This document shows, piece after piece, positions 57,401 through 64,000 of a stretch of 64,000 nt of DNA. The stretch's first letter is position 1. Each line of letters starts with the position of its first letter. The stretch lies in assembly GCF_001411555.2 (NCBI RefSeq), contig NC_049916.1, positions 3,844,001 to 3,908,000 on the forward strand, given 5' to 3'. Source of the stretch: Juglans regia (taxonomy: Eukaryota > Streptophyta > Magnoliopsida > Fagales > Juglandaceae). A program made the position numbers and the translations under genes. Under the pieces are notes generated by a model, which had not been told where the DNA came from, ran no database searches, and saw nothing but the letters and a program-made list of their open reading frames with translations.

Positions 57401-60400
57401 ATGTTTACTTGGTTAAGTTGTGCTGGTGCTTTGTTCAAATTTATGTGAGACCAGATCGTGTTTGTGTCTTTTAGGTACGAATAATGATTTCTTTATTGGC
57501 TGAAACTTTCTTTTAAGCTTGGGTAAACTGGCAATTAGACAGAGAGTGTTTTAGTGAAGAATTAAAACTAGAACTAAGAGGCGTTTTCCCTAATTTTGGT
57601 GGCAGCTTACTGGATTGAAGTATAAATAAAGGTTTGAGCTGTATCCCATTGAGTTGAATCTATATAGTACTCTGCCTGCCTTACGCAGTATTGCAAATAA
57701 TTTCTTACTCATTTTTCTAGCAACAGAGTTTTACAAAAAAGAAAAAAAATCTAGGAACAGAGATTAGTATGTTCCCTGCACTCTAGTACTGAAGCTTGCT
57801 TTTTTCTTTTTGGATTATTTTCTTGTCACTTATGACTTCTAAATTTTGGCCACACTTCTTACTTGGTAATGCATTAAGTTCCAAAGCATAGACTTGCACC
57901 TCACCGTGATAACCTGATCTAAACTAGGTCCTTCCTCTTATTTATTTTATTTTTTGTTTTTATCCAAATGCACTTGAGCCCGATGATTGGAGAAGATTAA
58001 GGGTGTAAGATTGACTTAGGCCATGTTATGTTTGTGCAGTAGGCACCCAAGCCCAAGGATAGAAGCTCAACAATTAGCCAAGTTTCGGCCCCATAGGAAT
58101 TTAGGGTTTTGGAAGCCCAAACTAGGGTTTGGGAATGAGTGAGAGGTGCCCCTTTGGACAAAAAGGCTCTTGAGTTTCCCTAAGCTATAATTATTATTAT
58201 TGTTTGATAAGTAAACAAATTATATTGATCAAAGAATAGGCAAAGCCATGTACAGAGTTCTAAAAGAGAATACAAAAAGCAGCCCCTAGGCTAGGTATGC
58301 GCATTATAGAGAAGAAAATCATGTAGGTCCATGCCATTGAAATCAACAGCAAATGCCCATGTACATAGTGTTCTAAAAAATAAATCTTTAAGCTCTTCCA
58401 GAGATCTCTCCTTGTCTTCAAATGTTCGGTCATTGCGCTCTTGCCACAAACACCACATAATGCATATAGAGATCATCTTCCCTAAGCTATAATTATTAGG
58501 CTCCTAGGGAAAGGGAGTGTCATCTTTTCTAAGAAGCATCCGCCACTTGTCCCTCATGCATTGAAGCCTAAAGCTTCTAGAAGAAGCCAAGTGATGGAGG
58601 AGAGTCATAGGGTTTCGGCTCACCTAGGGCACACGCTAACTCCACCTTCCACCATGCCACTTGGCCAACATGCAACCTCACTCTACGGATTCCCTCAACC
58701 TCACTCTAATGGTTTGAAAACATATGCTTTCAGTTTGATTGATCGTTGGCATTTTCTTTATGTCGGGATATTTCTAAGTAAAGTTTGAGCAATTAAGGTA
58801 TGATACCAATTTGAACAACCAAAATGCAGAGTTTGTTTGAGCAATTACATTGGGATATCCCGACGTAAAGAAAATGCCAACGATCAAGCAAGCTGAAAGC
58901 ATATGTTTTCAAACCATTAGACTTTGGAAACAAACATTAAACCAAACATGGGTGGCGTGTACTTGGGTTTTATGCTCTTAACCCTAATCGGCTACGAGCT
59001 CCTCTTGTGACTTTTATAACTTATATACACACGGTTTGAAGAACACAAGTGTGTGGTGTGAGTGTATGATAAGGGTGGTTTCACCCGACAAAACCCTAAT
59101 GGCCGAACATCTCCACTCTCTTTTTCCCATCTTGCCATCAATCTCGGGTTCTTTGGAAAAGGAACCCTAAGCAAACCATACCAATCGAAGTTAAGCACGG
59201 TTGCCTTCTTGTAGTCGAACCAAATACTTCATTGGTCCCTTGGGACTACACTACAAGGTCAAATCACACATTCTTCACTCTCTTAGGCCGAACCTCTTCA
59301 ACTCAAACCCCTTACAAGAGTGTATGTATTCATGAGAAGGAAATGTGATAGAAACTTGAGAGTTCTTACCGTGCAATCCTTTCCCACAAGGTATTCTTGA
59401 ATCTCCAATCCTTGCTTGTACAAAAATAGTGTTTGGTTGGAAGGAAAATAGTGTATGGGTTTTCTTCTAAGGTAGGCGAGATAGAGAGGAGAGGAGAGGG
59501 AAAAATCTGAAATGAAGCAAATGACTCTTGGTGTGCCTTCTGTGGGGGTAAGGGCGCGGGTCCATTAATGCCCTCCTTATATACCTCATTCAAATCCCAC
59601 TTATTCTCTCTCCTATCATTACTTTTGATGTGGAAACTGAAGGGTTTTTTGTGCATGGGCGCCATGTGGTGTCTTGCATCTTGTTTTGTCTGAAAATCTC
59701 CTCTTCTTCTTCCCTCGTCATTGCTTCTCTTGGAAATGTTAAGAGACACCTCTTGCATGGATGACAAGTGGCGATTTCTTCTTCTTTTTTGTTTGATAAG
59801 TGGCGATATCTCATCCTAGCCGAAACCCTAAAACCTTCTTCCAACTCTTTTTGTGTCTAGATGCAATGAATCTAAGGTTGAGCAATACATGATTGCCAAA
59901 TGGCATGAAGTGGGCATGTGGCTCTTACCATTCCCGATATCCTCCTTGTCTCTTTCATCAAAGATCCTTCTAGAAGCTATTTTGTGAGTGGGGTGTAGAT
60001 CACATGGCCGAAACCCTAGAGATCTTCTAGAGGCTTTGTGTCCTACTTTGCATGCTTGTCAAGTGTCCAAATTCACTAAGATTTTCGGAATCCTAATCCC
60101 AAATCCGAAATTCCCCATGTGTCTCTTGCACTTCCTCATGATTCCATCTTCTAGAGATTCTAAGGTTCTTATGCAGGAATGTCATGTGGCAAAACATAGT
60201 GTGGGCGGCGTGTGTGTCCCTTGGATTTCTGAAATCCACTTCTCTTCTTCCCTTTATCCACTTTTAAGTCCAGACAATGAATCCGTAGCGTGAGGTTGCA
60301 TGATGGCCAAGTGGCATGGTAGAAGGTGGAGTTGGCGTGTGCCCTAGGCGAGCTGAAACCCTATGACTCTCCTCCATTACTTGGCTTCTTCTAGAAGCTT

Positions 60401-63294
60401 TAGGGCTTCAATGCATCAGGGACAAGTGGCGGATGCTTCTTAGAAAAGATGACACTCCCTTTCCCTAGGAGCCTAATAATTATAGCTCAGGGAAACTCAA
60501 GAGCCTTCTTGTCCAAAGGGGCACCTCTCACTCATTCCCAAACCCTAGTTTGGGCTTCCAAAACCCTAAATTCCTATGGGGCCGAAACTTGGCTAAGTGT
60601 TGAGCTTCTATCCTTGGGCTTGGGCTCCTATTGCATAAACAAAACGTGGCCTAAGTCAATCTTACACCCTTAATCTTCTCCAATCATCGGGCTAAAGTCC
60701 ATTTGGATAGAAACAAAAAATAAAATAAATAAGAGTAAGGACCTAGTTTAGACTGGGTTATCAGAGTGCCTCTAACTGGCAATTAAACCATAGTAAATCT
60801 GTTTTCATGGGACCGCTAAACTCCCTGTAATAAAACTAAATCTTACATTTTTTCAGATTTTGATGGAGCAGCAAGAATGGAGAGAAGCTCTGGCATACTG
60901 CAGATTGACCATTCCAGTGTATCAAAGTACATCATATTTCTATTTGGATATGCCAGGGGAGACATATTTAAGCTCCACTGGTATTCTGAATATTTTAGTT
61001 TGAGTTGGAGCTTCAGGGTTTAGAACTGAAATATTCTGCATGATATCCATCATATATTAGTCCTTGTTTCATATAATTTTTGACAAGTAAGATAAGATTT
61101 TATTAATGACTAAAAAAGGGTGAAACCCTAGAACACATTTTTTTTTTATGAGTCCTAGTACACATGAAGTATACAAGAGATCACCTTATTTCGTAATTCA
61201 TCATGGAAGTGTGTTTGAATTCAAGAAATGCATGTAGCAGAAGTGCTGCAGAAATAGCAAAGCATTTTGTAAGACAAAGAAGTCTGGAATTACTTGGAAA
61301 TAGAAATTTGTAGATGGAGAAGGTTTCATGCATGTGTTGATATTTGTTCACCTACCATGAGATGAGATAGCAATATGGAATAAAAAAGAAGTATTTGATG
61401 TACACCAGAGGTCCAGAAGTTTTGGAGACATTGATGAAGTTTTTTTATATACACCTACAAAATGGAAGAAACTCTAGACACGTAGAATACTTCTCAAGAT
61501 TTCATGATCTCTATTAAAGTTACCTGAAATTTTCGTAAAGATTAATGGTGAGAAAAAACGTTCTGAATAGATCTCTAAAAACATGAATTATGCTTTGATC
61601 AAGGATTTCACCCACATTGAGAATACTCGCAGGAAGGCTGATTTCTTAATCATTTATCACCTGTTTATAACAATACTCCAACCTGGTGAGTTTAATTGCC
61701 TTTTCTGATGGCTTTAATTTCTTACTGGAACAGGCCTTCCAAGATCATGTTTCCATGCCTCTGGCAGTTTCAATCCAATTTTTGAGATTGCTCTCTTCAA
61801 ACTTTAGTTTATCACACTGAACTCTTGTAATAATGTATAATAGAAGTCTAGAACCTCGAAGTTCTTTAGATTTCTTTTTTAAATTGCTAAGATTTCTGTC
61901 AACTCCAGCACAGTGCTTTTGCATCACTTGTTTTTTCACGTATGAAAAATAAATAAATAGCACTAATTACATCTGTTTTGAAATTGTTCTTCATCTTTAT
62001 TTAAATCAACAAATAGAGTACTTAATGTGTGTTTGGACTACCCCATTCATGTCGCAAAATTCTGCTGATTCTTACTTTTTCTTTTTTTTTTGGTATAAGT
62101 TATGTTGTTACTGCTGATATCCTGAATTTACTTGCTGTTTCATTGCAGGAGTTTACCCGGGATTTCATCCCTTGCTTGGACTGCAATATTATACCTGTGG
62201 GAAGCTTGAATGGTTAGAATCTTTGCCTAGCTTTTAATTGTATATTTTCAAGATGCTGTAATTGATTCCTCACAACACCTAATCTTCTATGTAACAAAGA
62301 TAAAAGTTGTGTTTGTTTATCCAGAGTTTTTTTCTCAGTATTCAGAACTTACAACACAAAATAGCTGACATTATTGCCATATGGAATAAGCATGAGAGTG
62401 AAACTGCATGACCTCTTGATATTTAACTGCTAGTAATTCTAATATAATGTCATGGAAATGTATTTGTATACTCCGTTTAATGTTGAGGTGCTAGGGTGTA
62501 GGACATGTACAATCCATGGAAAACCTTCAGTTGAAGAATCTTCTTGGAACTATAATAGAATCTTACGGGTTCCATTGGTTGCTATATGGGACCTCAGTTG
62601 AAGAATTTCTCATTGTGGTTGCAAAGCAAGCATGTTCAGTTCCATGACTTCACAATTAGACACATGGTTCCGGGAATTGCATATATTTGTGATGGTTTAG
62701 TTGACACAATATCCACATGTTTGACAAATTTCTTTTCACTTCAGACTATTATAAACTATCTGAAATCTGAACTGGAGAAACTCTATTTGATGTATATAAC
62801 GTTTATGCTCTGACACAATGCATCTGATGCTGCCTCTAGTTTTGCAAAGTAATTTATTCCACACACTGCATATCTTTTATTGCTCTTCCTTCCTCCCTCT
62901 GGCCCTCCCTTTATATTTATAATCTTGACTTGTTCAGTGAGTATGACTAACAAGCCATTAGGAACACCTCTGCTACCAGTGGTCCAGTGATAGGAAGCAG
63001 CAAATGTTCTTGTTATGCTAGTCTTGTTTGCTGCTAGTTGATAAACAATATAACATCCTAATAGGACCTTCCACCTATTTTTTCCTGGTAAAGAATCTTA
63101 TTCATTTTACTTTGAACTTTTAATATCACAGGTTTCTGGGCAACACGGACAGTGCTATAGAATCACTGACCAGGGCAGTGGATATCCTGAAAATTACTCA
63201 TGGGACAAATACGCCTTTCATCAAGGACCTCTTGCTGAAGTTGGAGGAAGCACGTGCTGAGGCTTCTTACAAGCTTTCATCTAAAGATGAGTAA
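51437..63294 (+). CDS. ASHR1: ASHR1-like MYND/SET-domain protein (SMYD type)
   Basis: Fourteen coding exons: 51437-51536, 51733-51878, 52312-52446, 53777-53831, 53938-54056, 54650-54738, 54816-54897, 56527-56631, 56749-56839, 56943-57062, 57219-57325, 60857-60926, 62149-62212, 63132-63294. They give 481 codons, matching the family length (about 480), with every GT-AG junction in phase. Residues 1-50 begin the split SET domain (KGRCLLTTRDFYPGEVI). A MYND zinc finger follows with ligands C56, C59, C68, C71, C77, C81, H89 and C93. The SET core is NHSC at 213-216 and ISYI at 245-248, and the post-SET cysteines are C269, C271 and C274. The C-terminus is helical (WREALAYCRLTIPVYQ; LLLKLEEARAEASY). 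SMYD proteins are lysine methyltransferases; substrates of plant ASHR1 are not settled. Intron 11 (3.5 kb) is swollen by a long-TIR element. The start follows an AG-rich leader (gagagagaacagaacag). Confidence 0.96.
52447..53776. other. SET gene intron 3
   Basis: 1.3 kb of intron without a recognisable element. A proline-rich frame at 52689-52916 has low-complexity C/T runs and is not a credible exon. Confidence 0.5.
54289..54328. repeat. (GAA)n trinucleotide microsatellite
   Basis: An uninterrupted run of about 13 GAA units, following an A-run, in intron 5 of the SET gene. Confidence 0.95.
58197..58477 (-). mobile_element. 5'-truncated LINE tail inside the left TIR arm
   Basis: The minus strand encodes CIMWCLWQERNDRTFEDKE and LHDFLLYN, the end of the same LINE family as 31952-32513. 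A 21-bp direct repeat beginning ttccctaagctataatta flanks it (58176-58196 and 58478-58498). The intact right TIR arm carries that site once, confirming the insertion point. Confidence 0.92.
58706..58920. repeat. 66-bp inverted repeat (hairpin)
   Basis: Arms 58706-58771 and 58855-58920 are near-perfect inverted copies (aaaacatatgctttcag / ctgaaagcatatgtttt; cgttggcattttcttta / gtaaagaaaatgccaacg). They have about four mismatches and an 83-bp spacer that itself repeats gagcaatta. It lies at the inner edge of the left TIR. Confidence 0.85.
58921..60278. other. interior of the long-TIR element
   Basis: Two minus-strand open frames (58992-59198; 59366-59767) do not resemble known proteins. The phrase aagtggc or a close variant recurs many times (for example near 59767, 59805, 60185). 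A module, caatgaatc ... tgcatgatggccaagtggca, appears near 59862-59925 and again at 60275-60340. Confidence 0.5.
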
Positions 63295-64000
63295 CAAGGT
63301 CTTCCTTACACGAGCTTGAGGCATTCCTAAGAAATACATGAGCTTGGGGTGGTTAATAGCTCCGTCGAGATTCAGTCACCGCAACAATTTTCACATTGGA
63401 TTCACTCCGGTACAATTCATCTCCTATAAATCTTTTATTAGTACCCTCGCAACCTCGCCCATTGGTGTTGTTCCTCTGTAATATTCCTGCTCTTCATCAG
63501 CATTCAAAATTTTGGCAATAATCAGATGTGCTAAATTGTTAAATGGATACCCCTAAGAAAACCATTTGGGCTTATACTTTACTGTGTGGACGATAAAGAA
63601 ATGCCACAAAAAATAGGACTTATGGAACAATCTTGACAGTAGATCTTAACCGAGGGTGTAAGTTGCCAAAACTTGGTAGTTTAGGATGTAAGTTGTCAAT
63701 GTTGATAATTTATGATGTATATTGTAAAAGCGGTGGTATCTTGGGGGGGCATTTTGATAATGTTTTGTTTGACTATTTTTTTTTTTTTCTTTCCGTAGTC
63801 TTCCAATTATTGATTGCTTACATTTGGATAGTGAGGTATTCTGTAAATAGTGGTGAAAAAATAATAAAAAAGTAATGATAAAATATTAAATAGTAATGAA
63901 AAGTAAGTAAAAAATAATAATAATAAAATAATAAATAGTAGTGCTGAGTACCCAAGCTAGGCCAAGCTGCCAAATTTTGCTGAATGATGAGGAGAATTTA
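63295..64000. other. 3' flank of the SET gene
   Basis: Probable 3' untranslated region up to about 63600, then AT-rich spacer. 63835-63940 (tgtaaatagtggtgaaaaa, taataataaaataataaa) resembles part of the GTTTGG-ended MITE family. No gene seen. Confidence 0.4.

Larger units (their letters stand above)
57907..60763. mobile_element. long-TIR element (Mutator-like candidate) in SET gene intron 11
   Basis: The left arm (57907-58693 minus a LINE insertion) and the right arm (60279-60763) are inverted copies. Each comes to 485 bp once the LINE and one target copy are removed. Matching phrases include ctaaactaggtcctt, gattggagaagattaaggg, taggaatttagggttttgg and tgaagcctaaagcttcta with their complements. 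The outermost shared word is TGATAACC. No transposase frame is visible, so it is non-autonomous. TIRs of this length fit Mutator-like elements, but I could not confirm a 9-bp target duplication, so the class is inferred. The interior (58694-60278) has an inverted repeat and modular repeats described separately, and no recognised captured gene. Confidence 0.82.

Noticed and set aside
59366..59844. Two long minus-strand frames inside the TIR element
   Set aside because: Overlapping frames in different phases, no family resemblance, and the region is built of repeat modules. More likely chance frames.
57895..60775. 9-bp target duplication for the long-TIR element
   Set aside because: Flanks tgcacctca and gtgcctcta are only partly similar, so I did not claim it.
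1..64000. CRISPR arrays, operons, rRNA or intact tRNA genes
   Set aside because: None seen. The spaced repeats are microsatellites or transposon ends, and the tRNA-like words are a SINE promoter and primer sites.

Overview
The window is nuclear DNA of a dicotyledonous, probably woody, plant. The evidence is AT-rich intergenic DNA full of MITEs, LINE, copia and gypsy debris, GT-AG introns inside plant-specific gene families, and no bacterial-type gene packing. The style of the dispersed short repeats reminds me of the walnut family or other Fagales, but that is a weak guess.

Three host genes look intact. (1) Positions 13.4-18.2 kb, plus strand: an uncharacterised plant protein of about 469 residues with a C-terminal membrane segment, coded in two exons behind a long leader intron. 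(2) Positions 22.1-37.2 kb, minus strand: an oxysterol-binding-protein-related protein of the ORP1 clade. It has ten coding exons and 797 codons, with an N-terminal PH domain and a C-terminal lipid-transfer domain. (3) Positions 51.4-63.3 kb, plus strand: an ASHR1-like MYND/SET-domain protein with fourteen coding exons and 481 codons. Exon phases agree across every junction I assigned in genes 2 and 3.

Region by region. 1-3.5 kb: repeat ends, an unidentified first exon that looks plastid-targeted, then a broken WRKY50/51-like fragment and a broken KUP/HAK potassium-transporter 3' end. 3.7-7.05 kb: a decayed LINE on the minus strand, with a MITE inside it. 7.05-7.68 kb: two tandem ~300-bp repeats plus the start of a third. 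7.7-9.5 kb: the integrase end of a gypsy element. 10-13 kb: a decayed copia element. 13.4-18.2 kb: gene 1, with a SINE and a MITE in its leader intron. 18.2-22.1 kb: MITEs and a possible solo LTR. 22.1-37.2 kb: gene 2, whose introns hold a hAT element nested in a foldback MITE, a 3.55-kb LTR retrotransposon and a LINE tail. 37.7-51.4 kb: repeat-rich intergenic DNA with a second decayed copia element. 51.4-63.3 kb: gene 3, with a long-TIR element in intron 11 that was itself hit by a LINE tail. 63.3-64 kb: 3' flank.

The most interesting object is the LTR retrotransposon at 25643-29193, in the ORP1 intron between coding exons 7 and 8. It has two 437-bp LTRs, a 5-bp target duplication and a tRNA-Met-type primer site. 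Instead of gag-pol it carries spliced-looking fragments of at least four unrelated host genes: a BIG-type ARF-GEF, a phosphatidylglycerophosphate synthase, an RRP6-like exosome nuclease and a LEUNIG-type corepressor. All lie in one reading frame that is interrupted by a single stop codon. It points the same way as the host gene. It therefore looks like a gene-capturing, exon-shuffling retroelement, comparable in principle to maize Bs1.
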